A DNA stretch of 64,000 bases from Nocardioides sp. YR527 (GCF_900101045.1 NZ_FNFN01000003.1:310001-374000); one strand, 5' to 3'; shown: positions 1 through 8,395, counted from the stretch's first letter. The notes: a model not told the origin generated them from the letters alone. Numbers and translations: made by a program.

Positions 1-58
1 CTGCGGTGGCTGCGCGCCGACCGTACGTCAGCTCCTGGCCACCCGGCCCAGTGGCAGT

Positions 59-82
59 CAGCTCAGTGCAACGCAGCTCAGT
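59..82 (+). repeat. short direct repeat upstream of nirB
   Basis: The 9-mer CAGCTCAGT occurs at 59-67 and again at 74-82, 15 bp apart, directly upstream of the nirB ribosome binding site (GGAAGG, 85-90). It could be a regulator half-site pair or chance. The first 96 bases hold no convincing gene. Confidence 0.25.
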
Positions 83-99
83 CTGGAAGGAACTACGTG

Positions 100-2727
100 A
101 TGAGCCCTCACCTCCGCAAGAAGGTCGTCGTCGTCGGCCACGGCATGGTCGGTCACCGCTTCGTGACCGCCGCGATCGAGCGCGGTCTCACCGAGACCCA
201 CGACATCGTGGTGTTCGGTGAGGAGCCGCGCCCGGCGTACGACCGGGTCGCCCTCACCAGCTTCTTCGAGGTCGGCGCCGAGGCACTCTCCTTCCTCCCC
301 TCCGGCGTCTACGAGGACCCGCGGGTCACGCTGCGCACCAGCACGAGCGTCGTCGAGATCGACATCGCCGCCCAGACGGTGATGCTGGCCGACGGCGAGG
401 AGATGGCGTACGACGAGCTGGTGCTCGCCACCGGAGCGGCGCCGTTCGTGCCGCCGGTGCCGGGTTCGGAGCTCGGGAACGTCTTCGTCTACCGCACCAT
501 CGAGGACCTCGAGGCGATCCGCGAGGCCGCCAAGACCGCGAAGGCCGGGGCCGTGATCGGCGGCGGTCTGCTCGGTCTGGAGGCCGCCAACGCGCTGCAC
601 CAGCTCGGCGTCAAGACCCACGTCGTCGAGATGAACCCGCGGCTGATGTCCGTGCAGATCGACGAGGCCGGCGGCCGCGTGCTCGGTAAGCACATCACCG
701 ATCTCGGCCTCACCGTTCACACCGGCGTGATGACGGAATCGATCTCGCCGGACGCCGTTGCCGAGATCTCGGTCGTCGACGAGGACGAGGGTGGCGTGCT
801 CGACGGCAAGGTCAGCGCGCTGAGGTTCAAGGATGTCGAGGAGCCGCTGCCGGTCGACATGATCGTCTTCTCGGCCGGTATCCGGCCGCGCGACGCGCTC
901 GCCCGGGCCGCCGGCCTGGACCTTGCCGAGCGCGGCGGCGTGCTGGTCGACGAGCAGTGCCGGTCCTCCGACCCGCACGTGTGGGCGGTCGGCGAGTGCG
1001 CCGCGCCCGGCGGGAGGATGTACGGCCTGGTGGCCCCCGGCTACGACATGGCCGAGGTCGTCGCCGACGCCCTCCTGGGCGGCCAGGGCACCTTCACCGG
1101 TGCTGACATGTCGACGAAGCTGAAGCTGCTCGGTGTCGACGTGGCGAGCTTCGGCGACGCGCACGGCACCACCCCGGACTGCCTGGAGCTGACCTACTCC
1201 GACGCCGTCGCCGGTGTCTACAAGAAGCTGGTGATCAGCGAGGACGGCACCCGCCTGCTCGGCGGTGTGCTCGTCGGCGATGCGAGCGCGTACGGCCTGC
1301 TCCGCCCGATGGTCGCCTCGGGCATGACGCTTCCGGAGAACCCGGAGGAGCTGATCCTCCCCCAGTCCAGTGGCGGTGGGGGAGGCATTCAGCTTCCGCC
1401 CGAGGCGCAGATCTGCTCGTGCAACAACGTCACCCGCGGTGACATCGAGGCGGCCGTCGACAACGGCTGCGAGAGCGCGGCGGAGGTCACCAAGGAGACC
1501 AAGGCCGGCTCGACCTGTGGGTCCTGCAAGGTGCAGGTGAAGAAGATCGTCGAGGACTACTTCACCGCCCAGGGCAAGACCGTCGACACGAGCCTGTGCG
1601 AGCACTTCGCGATGACCCGCGCCGAGCTCTTCGACGTGGTCCTGATCCACGGCTACAAGACCTTCGACCAGATCATCGAGGCCCACGGCACCGGCCGCGG
1701 CTGCGACCTGTGCAAGCCTGCCGTCGCGTCGATCCTGGCCAGCCAGCTCAACGGGCACGTCCTGGCCAAGGAGAACCGCAAGCTCCAGGACACCAACGAC
1801 GCCTACCTGGCCAACCTCCAGAAGAACGGCTCCTACTCGGTCGTCCCGCGCATCCCCGGTGGCGAGATCACGCCCGAGGGCCTGATCGTGATCGGTGAGG
1901 TGGCCAAGGACTTCGGGCTCTACACCAAGATCACCGGCGGCCAGCGCATCGACATGTTCGGTGCCCGGATGGAGGATCTGCCCGCGATCTGGAAGCGCCT
2001 GGTCGACGCCGGGTTCGAGTCCGGCCACGCGTACGGGAAATCCCTGCGCACCGTGAAGTCCTGCGTCGGCTCGACATGGTGTCGCTACGGCGTCCAGGAC
2101 TCCGTCGGCCTTGCGATCATGCTGGAGACCCGCTACCGCGGGCTGCGCTCGCCGCACAAGCTCAAGGGTGGCGTCTCCGGCTGCGCCCGCGAGTGCGCGG
2201 AGGCCCGCGGCAAGGACTTCGGCGTCATCGCCACCGAGAAGGGCTGGAACCTGTACGTCGGGGGCAACGGTGGCGCCATCCCGGCCCACGCCCAGCTGCT
2301 CGCCGGTGACCTGAGCACCGAGGAGCTGGTCAGCTACCTCGACCGCTTCCTGATGTACTACGTACGCACCGCCGACCGCCTCCAGCGCACCTCGACCTGG
2401 ATCGACTCCCTCGACGGTGGCCTGGACCGGGTGCGCGAGGTCGTGGTCGACGACGTCCTCGGCCTGGGCACCGAGCTCGAGGCCGCGATGGCGCACCACA
2501 CCGAGACGTACTTCGACGAGTGGAAGGCCACGCTCGAGGACCCGGAGAAGCTGCGCCGGTTCGTCTCGTTCGTCAACGCCCCCGACATCCCGGACCCCAA
2601 CATCTCCTTCGGATCCACCCGCGGCCAGATCGTCCCGGAGGTCGGCGAGGAGCCTGCAGCTGTCGGCCCGGTCTCGCTCGGTGCCTCGATCCCTGTCGGA
2701 ATGCCCACCCTCGAGGAGACCCGATGA
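100..2727 (+). CDS. nirB: assimilatory nitrite reductase [NAD(P)H], large subunit
   Basis: Cytoplasmic siroheme enzyme reducing nitrite to ammonium with NAD(P)H. The 875-aa protein has the full NirB order: FAD-binding GxGxxG near residues 13-18, NAD-binding GGGLLG near 151-157, a BFD-like [2Fe-2S] segment with C439, C441, C473 and C476, a further CDLC pair near 535, and the C-terminal siroheme/[4Fe-4S] ligands C655, C661, C695 and C699 (CVGSTWC and SGCARECA). GTG at 97 and ATG at 100 are both possible; ATG sits 9 nt after GGAAGG and is preferred. It overlaps nirD by ATGA, so the two are translationally coupled. The siroheme supply gene (5939) and a HemD-like regulator (4708) lie downstream, as in mycobacteria. 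Confidence 0.96.
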   Translation: MSPHLRKKVVVVGHGMVGHRFVTAAIERGLTETHDIVVFGEEPRPAYDRVALTSFFEVGAEALSFLPSGVYEDPRVTLRTSTSVVEIDIAAQTVMLADGEEMAYDELVLATGAAPFVPPVPGSELGNVFVYRTIEDLEAIREAAKTAKAGAVIGGGLLGLEAANALHQLGVKTHVVEMNPRLMSVQIDEAGGRVLGKHITDLGLTVHTGVMTESISPDAVAEISVVDEDEGGVLDGKVSALRFKDVEEPLPVDMIVFSAGIRPRDALARAAGLDLAERGGVLVDEQCRSSDPHVWAVGECAAPGGRMYGLVAPGYDMAEVVADALLGGQGTFTGADMSTKLKLLGVDVASFGDAHGTTPDCLELTYSDAVAGVYKKLVISEDGTRLLGGVLVGDASAYGLLRPMVASGMTLPENPEELILPQSSGGGGGIQLPPEAQICSCNNVTRGDIEAAVDNGCESAAEVTKETKAGSTCGSCKVQVKKIVEDYFTAQGKTVDTSLCEHFAMTRAELFDVVLIHGYKTFDQIIEAHGTGRGCDLCKPAVASILASQLNGHVLAKENRKLQDTNDAYLANLQKNGSYSVVPRIPGGEITPEGLIVIGEVAKDFGLYTKITGGQRIDMFGARMEDLPAIWKRLVDAGFESGHAYGKSLRTVKSCVGSTWCRYGVQDSVGLAIMLETRYRGLRSPHKLKGGVSGCARECAEARGKDFGVIATEKGWNLYVGGNGGAIPAHAQLLAGDLSTEELVSYLDRFLMYYVRTADRLQRTSTWIDSLDGGLDRVREVVVDDVLGLGTELEAAMAHHTETYFDEWKATLEDPEKLRRFVSFVNAPDIPDPNISFGSTRGQIVPEVGEEPAAVGPVSLGASIPVGMPTLEETR

Positions 2728-3086
2728 CCGAGACCCAGACCCAGACCGTGACCTACATCGCCGTCTGCCGCCTCGACGACATCGACCCGGAGACGGGCAT
2801 CGCCGCGCTGGTGCGCGGGGAGGCCGTCGCCGTCTTCCGGACCCTCGACGACCGGGTCTTCGCGTTGTCGAACTTCGACCCGTACGGCCACGCCTCGGTC
2901 CTCGCCCGCGGGATCCTCGGAACGCGTGGTGAGGTGCCGTTCGTGGCCTCGCCGCTGCTCAAGCAGCCGTTCTCGCTGGAGAGCGGTCAGTGCCTCGACG
3001 ATCCGTCGGTGTCGGTCGCGACCTACGAGGTCGAGGTCGTCGACGGAGAGATCCGGGTCGGCGCCCGGCGACACGGTACGGGATGA
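2724..3086 (+). CDS. nirD: nitrite reductase [NAD(P)H], small subunit
   Basis: The 120-aa NirD partner of NirB. It has a Rieske-like fold, but the segment where Rieske proteins carry CxH and CxxH reads NFDPYGHAS and SLESGQCLDD, so the cluster ligands are absent, as is normal for assimilatory NirD. The start overlaps the nirB stop by 4 bp (ATGA). The protein acts in the cytoplasm in the nitrite-to-ammonium step of nitrogen assimilation. Confidence 0.93.
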   Translation: MTETQTQTVTYIAVCRLDDIDPETGIAALVRGEAVAVFRTLDDRVFALSNFDPYGHASVLARGILGTRGEVPFVASPLLKQPFSLESGQCLDDPSVSVATYEVEVVDGEIRVGARRHGTG

Positions 3087-3189
3087 GTGGACGACACCCC
3101 GCGGGCCGGGAGTTGGCGCCGTTCGCAATCTCCTCGATCTGGGCACGCACTGGCTGACACACTTGCGCTCCTGTGGACAGGAGCAGGGC

Positions 3190-3753
3190 ATGGAGTCCCC
3201 ACCGACGTCTCCACCGGAGCGTGAGCAGCGCTTCCGGGAGATCTATGAGGCAACGTACGTCGACCTGCTCCGCTTCGTGCGCAGGCGCGTTCATCCATCC
3301 CAAGCCGAGGATGTCGTCGGCGAAGCGATGCTGGTCGCCTGGCGTCGCCTCGATGATCTCCCGACCGACCTGTCCGCGGCACGCGCCTGGATCTTCGGCG
3401 TTGCCAGGAACACCATCCAGAACGCCCGACGCCGCGAGGAGAGGCACGCGGCCGTCGCGGTCCGGATCGCCGAGGCTCCGCCCGACCCTGGTGACCATCC
3501 CGACCTGGTAGCCCATCGGATCGACCTGGCGGCAGCCTGGCCACTGCTGAGCGCCACCTCCCAGGAAGCGATCGCGCTGTCGGTCCTCGACGGGCTCTCC
3601 GCCCCGGAGGCTGCCGTCGTGCTGGGCATCTCGGCCACCGCCTTCCGATTGCGGCTCTCCCGTGCCCGGCGCGCGCTGCGGCGCCACGTCCTCGCCGCCA
3701 CGAGCGATGACCTACCGGACGACCAGCCTGACCTCGAGAGGAGCCTGCGATGA
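3190..3753 (+). CDS. ECF-type RNA polymerase sigma factor
   Basis: A 187-aa sigma-70 family protein. Region 2 (about residues 12-80) includes the FREIYEATYVDLLRFVRRR start and the RAWIFGVARN segment; region 4 (about 125-170) carries a helix-turn-helix around LSAPEAAVVLGISATAFRLRLSRARRAL, of which the VVLGIS turn is diagnostic. The ATG at 3190 is 7 nt after AGGAG, and nothing upstream in frame looks like protein. It overlaps the next gene by ATGA; that gene encodes a single-pass membrane protein, the usual arrangement for a sigma factor and its sensor or anti-sigma partner. The target genes cannot be read from the window. Confidence 0.85.
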   Translation: MESPPTSPPEREQRFREIYEATYVDLLRFVRRRVHPSQAEDVVGEAMLVAWRRLDDLPTDLSAARAWIFGVARNTIQNARRREERHAAVAVRIAEAPPDPGDHPDLVAHRIDLAAAWPLLSATSQEAIALSVLDGLSAPEAAVVLGISATAFRLRLSRARRALRRHVLAATSDDLPDDQPDLERSLR

Positions 3754-4574
3754 GCAAGCACCCCGCAGACCTGACCAGCACTGCCCTGCGCGACCTCGAT
3801 CCGGCAAGAGCCGCAGAACTCACCGAGACGGAGCGTCAGTACGCCGAGACCGTGTTCGCGCGCATCGTCGCCACTCCTACCGACGACCCGGTACCGACGG
3901 AGCCGACACGGCCTGCTCGACGACGACTGCTTCTGATCCCGGTTGGCCTCGCCGCGGCCGGCGTCCTCCCGGCTCTGCTGCTCGGTGGGAGCTCCGCCTT
4001 CGCGTCATGGACACCCAGGCCGGAGCCGCTCAGCGCCACCGAAGGCGCCGCCGCTGCCACGACCTGTCGTGACCGTATGGGACTGTCCGATGAGGCAGAC
4101 CGGGTTCTGATCGCCGAGCGGCGCGGTGGCTGGACCTATGTGCTTGTCTCCGGTCCGCAGGAGGAGGGCTCGTGCCTGATGCTCAACGACGTCGTGGGGA
4201 AGACCGGTTCGGCCACGGTCGGTCACCTCTTGGGGGGTGGCGGGGTGGTCGACTACGAGACACCGAAGCCGGCTCCCGATCGGATCGACGAGTTCGACAG
4301 CATCGTGAGCTCGTACAACGCCCGGCCGTGGTGGTGGTTCAGCGAACCCGAGTTCTGGGGCCTGGCCGGAGGCTATGTGGGCAGCGATGTCGTCGGTGTC
4401 ACCGTGCACACGCCCGCCGGTCTCGACGTGGAGGCGTCGGTCGCCAACGGCCGCTTCGCCGCCTGGTTTCCCGGAGGCGATCGGGTCGACCCCGAAGACG
4501 ACGCCTGGACCACCGATGCGTGGACCTACACCCTGACCCTCCGTGACGGCACCACGCGATCCGCCACCGGCTGA
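3750..4574 (+). CDS. single-pass membrane protein, partner of the ECF sigma factor
   Basis: A 274-aa protein with a cytoplasmic N-terminus of about 55 residues, a basic stretch (RPARRR), one membrane segment (about 60-82, LLLIPVGLAAAGVLPALLLGG) and an extracytoplasmic domain of about 190 residues containing two Cys (TCRDRM and GSCLM) and a Trp-rich patch (PWWWF). It overlaps the sigma factor gene by 4 bp. The position suggests an anti-sigma or signal-sensing role, but no zinc-binding HxxxCxxC motif of the ZAS type is present, so this is inference. The N-terminus resembles the CU044_5270-like actinobacterial family. The function is not recognised with confidence. Confidence 0.7.
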   Translation: MSKHPADLTSTALRDLDPARAAELTETERQYAETVFARIVATPTDDPVPTEPTRPARRRLLLIPVGLAAAGVLPALLLGGSSAFASWTPRPEPLSATEGAAAATTCRDRMGLSDEADRVLIAERRGGWTYVLVSGPQEEGSCLMLNDVVGKTGSATVGHLLGGGGVVDYETPKPAPDRIDEFDSIVSSYNARPWWWFSEPEFWGLAGGYVGSDVVGVTVHTPAGLDVEASVANGRFAAWFPGGDRVDPEDDAWTTDAWTYTLTLRDGTTRSATG

Positions 4575-4605
4575 CCCGAGGAGCGCCCGCAGCCCGAAGT
4601 GGTTG

Positions 4606-4653
4606 GCTCACGCTGTGAGCGAGGTTCTGTGAGCACGTGAGGGAAAGTTTCCC
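4606..4653. promoter_or_regulatory. two palindromes upstream of the HemD-like regulator gene
   Basis: GCTCAC-GCT-GTGAGC (4606-4620) is a perfect 6-bp inverted repeat with a 3-bp spacer, and GGGAAAGTTTCCC (4641-4653) is a perfect 13-bp palindrome. Both lie in the 133-bp gap before the gene at 4708. They are candidate operators, possibly for autoregulation; no regulator can be assigned from sequence. Confidence 0.4.
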
Positions 4654-4707
4654 CTGACGAACGGGCGGGAGACGTACGCCGAAATCCGGCTGCCGCACGG
4701 TGGGACC

Positions 4708-5847
4708 ATGGAGGCGATCTACGATGCCGATGTGGACAGTGGCGCGCTGAGCGGCTTCCGTGTCGGCGTGACCGCGGCGCGGAAGGCCGAGGAGCAGATC
4801 AACCTGCTCGAGAGGCGGGGAGCACATGTGGTGTGGGCCCCCGCGCTCTCGGTCGACCCCAACCGGGTCGACGCCGGTGCGCTGCGTGCGGTGACCGAGC
4901 AGATCATCGGCCAGAAGATCGACATGTTCCTGGCCACGACCGGTATCGGGACCCGTGCGTGGTTCGACGCCGCGGAGGAGTGGGGCCTGCTCGACCGGCT
5001 CCTCGAGACGCTCGGCGGCGCTGAGATCCTGGCACGCGGCCCGAAGTCGGTGGGTGCGATCCGGCGGCGCGGGCTGCGGGAGCTGTGGGCGCCGGAGTCG
5101 GAGGAGTTCGACGACGTCCTGGAGCACCTGCGCGGACGCGACCTGACCGGCAAGCGGATCGTGGTGCAGGAGCACGGACAGTCGCTGTCGATGGTCGTGC
5201 ACGCCCTGACCCGCCAGGGCGCCGAGGTCATCAACGTGGTCGTCTACCGGGTCGAGTCGGCCGCGGACCCCGAGCCGATGTTCCGGCTGGTCGAGGCGTT
5301 GTCCGACGGCGAGCTGGACGCGGTCACCTTCACCTCCGCTCCCGCCGTGGCCGCGTTCATGCAGGCCGCCGGTTCGGTCGGGCTACGTGACGAGGTCGTG
5401 GCGGCGTTCCAGGCCGATGTGGTCGCGGCGTGCGTCGGTCCGGTGACCGCGGCGGCCTTCGAGATGTGGGGCGTGCCGACGATGGTCCCCGACCGCTCCC
5501 GCACCGCCGCCATGGTCAAGATGCTCGAGACCGAGCTGCCGCTGCGGCGTTCCGGGCTGCTCATCGAGCTCTCCGGTGGCCACCAGCTGCTGCTCCACGA
5601 CGACGCGGTCATCCTCGACGGTGCCGAGGTCAAGCTCTCCCCGGCCCCCGCCGCCGTCCTGGGCGCGCTCGTCGCCAACCCCGGCAACGTCGTCTCCCGG
5701 CAGGCCCTGCTCGCAATGCTCCCCTCCGGCACCGCCGGATCCGAGCACGCGGTCGAGATGGCAGTCGCAAGGCTCCGCTCAGCCCTGGGGACGAAAACGA
5801 TCCAGACGGTGGTCAAACGCGGCTACCGCCTGGCGGTGGCGGAATGA
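4708..5847 (+). CDS. uroporphyrinogen-III synthase-like/winged-helix transcriptional regulator
   Basis: A 379-aa fusion. Residues about 15-262 have the HemD two-domain fold (GFRVGVTAARKAEE start, LATTGIGTRAW, VVVYRVE, TFTSAPAVAAFM). Residues about 275-379 form an OmpR/PhoB-type winged helix (KLSPAPAAVLGALVANPG, EMAVARLRSALG, VVKRGYRL). Mycobacteria encode the same fusion (Rv0260c) beside a CbiX-type chelatase and near nirBD, where it is linked to nitrate/nitrite assimilation. The most likely role is a DNA-binding regulator whose HemD domain senses a tetrapyrrole or has lost catalysis; synthase activity is not excluded. It is probably cotranscribed with the chelatase gene that starts 91 bp further on. 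Confidence 0.88.
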   Translation: MEAIYDADVDSGALSGFRVGVTAARKAEEQINLLERRGAHVVWAPALSVDPNRVDAGALRAVTEQIIGQKIDMFLATTGIGTRAWFDAAEEWGLLDRLLETLGGAEILARGPKSVGAIRRRGLRELWAPESEEFDDVLEHLRGRDLTGKRIVVQEHGQSLSMVVHALTRQGAEVINVVVYRVESAADPEPMFRLVEALSDGELDAVTFTSAPAVAAFMQAAGSVGLRDEVVAAFQADVVAACVGPVTAAAFEMWGVPTMVPDRSRTAAMVKMLETELPLRRSGLLIELSGGHQLLLHDDAVILDGAEVKLSPAPAAVLGALVANPGNVVSRQALLAMLPSGTAGSEHAVEMAVARLRSALGTKTIQTVVKRGYRLAVAE

Positions 5848-5858
5848 GCCGGCCAGAA

Positions 5859-5931
5859 CCCCGCATGTGCGGGGAAGTGACCAGCCGTGCGACGGCCGGC
5901 GGCGCGATTTCCGTGCATGTGCGGGGAAGTG
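5859..5931. repeat. two-copy CRISPR-like palindromic repeat
   Basis: The first copy is a stem of CCCCGCA / TGCGGGG with a 2-nt centre (5859-5874). The 17-mer GCATGTGCGGGGAAGTG occurs at 5863-5879 and again at 5915-5931, 52 bp apart; the left arm of the second copy is degenerate. The core resembles type I-E CRISPR repeats common in actinobacteria, but the 52-bp period is shorter than the usual 60-61 bp and no cas gene is near. It may be a decayed mini-array or an operator or leader hairpin before the chelatase gene. Confidence 0.5.
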
Positions 5932-5938
5932 GTCGGCG

Positions 5939-6622
5939 ATGACGCGGCTCGTGGTCGTCGCGCATGGCACCCGGCAGCTGCTCGGCAACGCGGTCGCCTC
6001 GATCATCGCCAAGCGCGCCGGTCGGGTGCTCGGGATGGAGTCGAAGGCTGCGTACGTCGAGCTCTGCGATCCGCTGCTGACCGACGTCCTGGCCGACGGC
6101 CAGCCGTCGGTCGTGGTCCCGCTGCTGCTCTCGACCGGCTACCACATCAAGGTCGACCTGCCGCAGGCCGCCGAAGGGCTGCCGGTGGCGATGGGTCGCG
6201 CGCTCGGCCCGGATCCGCTCCTCGCCTCCGCGCAGGTCTCGCGGCTGGTCGCCGCGGGTGTCTCGCCTGGTCATCCGGTGGTTCTGGTTGCGGCCGGCTC
6301 CAACGACCCGTCGGCCCGTGCCGACATCGCGGCGGCCGGTCTGATGCTGGCCGAGGCCTGGGGCGGCCCGGTCCGGGTCGCCACCGTCTCCGGCTCCGGC
6401 GCCCCGGCCCTCGACGAGGTCGTACGCCCCGGCGACGCCGTCTCGCCCTACCTGCTCGCGCCCGGCTTCTTCTCCGACCTGGTCCGCTGCCGCTCCGAAG
6501 CCGCCGGCGCCGAGGTCGTCGCCGACGTCATCGGCCCCCACCCCGACGTGGTCGAGCTGGTCGTACGCCGCGCCGCGACGCTCCTTGCCACACGCGACAC
6601 TGACGACGCCAAGGTCGGCTGA
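5939..6622 (+). CDS. sirohydrochlorin chelatase (CbiX/SirB family)
   Basis: A 227-aa protein of the CbiX type, inserting Fe2+ (or Co2+) into sirohydrochlorin. The N-terminal LVVVAHGTRQ carries the family's catalytic His (residue 8), and VVPLLLSTGYHIKVD (about 60-74) carries the second conserved His; the second half repeats the fold (VVLVAAGSNDPSA, YLLAPGFFSDLV). In the context of nirB and the HemD-like regulator, the likely product is siroheme for NirB. ATG at 5939 is chosen because the domain begins there; the reading frame extends upstream through the CRISPR-like repeats, which do not look coding. Iron versus cobalt use cannot be decided from sequence. Confidence 0.88.
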   Translation: MTRLVVVAHGTRQLLGNAVASIIAKRAGRVLGMESKAAYVELCDPLLTDVLADGQPSVVVPLLLSTGYHIKVDLPQAAEGLPVAMGRALGPDPLLASAQVSRLVAAGVSPGHPVVLVAAGSNDPSARADIAAAGLMLAEAWGGPVRVATVSGSGAPALDEVVRPGDAVSPYLLAPGFFSDLVRCRSEAAGAEVVADVIGPHPDVVELVVRRAATLLATRDTDDAKVG

Positions 6623-6633
6623 CCCACTGCCAC

Positions 6634-6713
6634 GCTGGTCGAGCCGCCGGAGCCGCTATGCGACCGAGCGAAGCGACACGCTCAGCCGCAGGCGGCCTCG
6701 CGGCTCGACCAGC
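6634..6713. repeat. dispersed actinobacterial repeat (copy 1), imperfect inverted repeat
   Basis: The ends GCTGGTCGAGCCGC (6634-6647) and GCGGCTCGACCAGC (6700-6713) are perfect 14-bp inverted repeats flanking an 52-bp centre. It sits between the convergent chelatase gene and argJ and could also act as a terminator. The left 30 bases match, with three mismatches, the reverse complement of a segment inside recC (17267-17316), so it belongs to a dispersed family. Confidence 0.7.
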
Positions 6714-6722
6714 GGGGTTTGC

Positions 6723-7883
6723 TCAGGTCGTGTAGTCGGCGTTGATGCGGATGTAGCCGTCGGTGAGGTCGCAGCCGTAGACCGTGAACGCGCCCGACGC
6801 GATCCCGAGGTCGACCTCGATCGAGACCTCGTCCCCCGACAGATAAGTCGACAAATCGGCCAATAGATTTGCCGAGACCTGGACCGGGTAGGTCTCGGTG
6901 CCGCCGAAGGCGATGCGTACGTGCTCGGGGGAGATGTCGGTCTCCTCGTGGAGCTTGCCGATGGCCATGGCGACGCGGCCCCAGTTGGGGTCGGCGCCGT
7001 GGACGGCGGTCTTGACCAGAGGCGAGTTGACGATGGCCTTGCCGACCCGCTTGGCCTGGGCGTCGTCGCGGGCGCCGCTGACCGAGACCGTGATCAGCTT
7101 GGACGCGCCCTCCCCGTCGGAGGCGATCTTCTTCACCAGCGCGAGCGCGGCGTCGTAGAGAGCGGCCTCGAACTCACCCAGGTCGACGGTGCCGGCCGTT
7201 CCGGAGGCGAAGATCGCGGCGGTGTCGGAGGTCGAGGTGTCGGTGTCGATCGAGACCGCGTTGTAGGTGCGGTCGACGACCCGGCGGAAGACCGCGTCGA
7301 GCTCGGCGGCGGGCACCGCGGCGTCGGTGAAGAAGTAGGTCAGCATCGTGGCCATGTCGGGCTCGAGCATCCCGACGCCCTTCGCGATCCCGGTGATCGT
7401 CGCTGCGTCCTCACCGGAGCCGACGGTCCGGGTCTCGATCTTGGCGATCGTGTCGGTCGTCATGATCGCCGCCGCGGCGGCGTCGAAGTCGGCGTCGGTA
7501 CCGGTCCCGGCGAGCTTCTCGAGAGCGGGCGTGAGCACCTCCATCGGGTACTGCACGCCGATCACGCCCGTCGAGGCGACCAGCAGCTCCTCGGGGCGGA
7601 CGCCGACGACCTCGGCCGCCAGGCGGCGTACCTCCAGGGCGTTGGCCTCGCCCGTCGGGCCGGTCGCCACGTTGGCGTTCTTCGAGATGGTCACCATCCC
7701 CCGGAACGCCGCGAGGTCCGAGGCTCTGGAGAGCAGCACCGAGGCGCCGGCGAAGCGGGATCGGGTGAAGACCGCTGCGCTCGTGACCGGGCCCGAGGGG
7801 GCGGCGACGACGGCGAAGTCGTCAGCGCCTTCCTTGAGACCGAGGTTGGCGGTGACTCCGACGAATCCGGCTGGTTGAGGCAT
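6723..7883 (-). CDS. argJ: bifunctional ornithine acetyltransferase/N-acetylglutamate synthase
   Basis: A 386-aa ArgJ, transferring acetyl from N-acetylornithine to glutamate in arginine biosynthesis and possibly also using acetyl-CoA. The autoproteolysis site is visible as MLEPDMATML, with nucleophile Thr179; cleavage before it gives the alpha and beta chains. The conserved VNSPLVKTAVHGADPNWGR block and the C-terminal DLTDGYIRINADYTT are present. Cytoplasmic. No other arg gene lies in the window; the next gene upstream on this strand begins beyond 7934, so argJ appears monocistronic here. Length matches the family. Confidence 0.95.
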   Translation of the reverse strand: MPQPAGFVGVTANLGLKEGADDFAVVAAPSGPVTSAAVFTRSRFAGASVLLSRASDLAAFRGMVTISKNANVATGPTGEANALEVRRLAAEVVGVRPEELLVASTGVIGVQYPMEVLTPALEKLAGTGTDADFDAAAAAIMTTDTIAKIETRTVGSGEDAATITGIAKGVGMLEPDMATMLTYFFTDAAVPAAELDAVFRRVVDRTYNAVSIDTDTSTSDTAAIFASGTAGTVDLGEFEAALYDAALALVKKIASDGEGASKLITVSVSGARDDAQAKRVGKAIVNSPLVKTAVHGADPNWGRVAMAIGKLHEETDISPEHVRIAFGGTETYPVQVSANLLADLSTYLSGDEVSIEVDLGIASGAFTVYGCDLTDGYIRINADYTT

Positions 7884-7933
7884 GCGAACAGCCTAGGCTG
7901 TGTTCGACGGGCTGGGTCGGAGCGGGCTGCGCC

Positions 7934-8395
7934 CTATGTCCGCACCCACGCGAACGCGGCGGCTTCGAGGATCATCCAGGACCGGAGTACGCGGCCCACG
8001 AACGTGATCGCGACGAAGAGCATCAGGTTGGCCTTGAGCGTGCCGTAGACCACGGCCAGGATCGCCAGCGGAGGGAGCCCGCTGAGCGCGGCCACCGCGA
8101 GCAGCCCGCCCGCGTAGGCGGGTCGGCCCTGTGTACGTCGCTCCCACTTCTCCATCCGCTGCTGCCACTTCTCGCACGCCATCTTCTTGCGGACGAAGGG
8201 GAGGGAGGTGGTGCCGTGACCTGCGTAGTACCAGACGACCTTGGAGCTGGTCTGGCCGATTCCCGCCACCAGGGCGAGCACCAGGGCGGAGAAGGTCAGG
8301 TTCGAGGCAGCCACCGCGAGGTAGGTCTCGAAGTTGATGACGGGGAAGAGCCCTCCGGTGAAGGAGGCGGCGAAGGTCCCGAGAATGAGGTCCAT
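7934..8395 (-). CDS. small VTT/YqaA-like membrane protein
   Basis: A 153-aa integral membrane protein with about four hydrophobic segments (approximately 8-28, 30-52, 94-114 and 118-140) and a central basic loop (VRKKMACEKWQQRMEKWERR). The QTSSKVVWYYAGHG segment followed by a glycine-proline turn (ALSGLPPLAIL) is typical of YqaA-like and DedA-related proteins with a short VTT domain. A role in lipid handling or envelope maintenance is possible by family analogy only. It lies 50 bp upstream of argJ on the same strand and is divergent from pckG. Confidence 0.65.
   Translation of the reverse strand: MDLILGTFAASFTGGLFPVINFETYLAVAASNLTFSALVLALVAGIGQTSSKVVWYYAGHGTTSLPFVRKKMACEKWQQRMEKWERRTQGRPAYAGGLLAVAALSGLPPLAILAVVYGTLKANLMLFVAITFVGRVLRSWMILEAAAFAWVRT

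Noticed and set aside
58..2499. Long open frame on the minus strand opposite nirB
   Set aside because: It is the mirror frame of a GC-rich gene, with no ribosome site, family motif or plausible composition; nirB is certain.
5859..5931. A functional CRISPR array
   Set aside because: Only two copies, one degenerate, with a short period and no cas genes; reported only as a CRISPR-like repeat.
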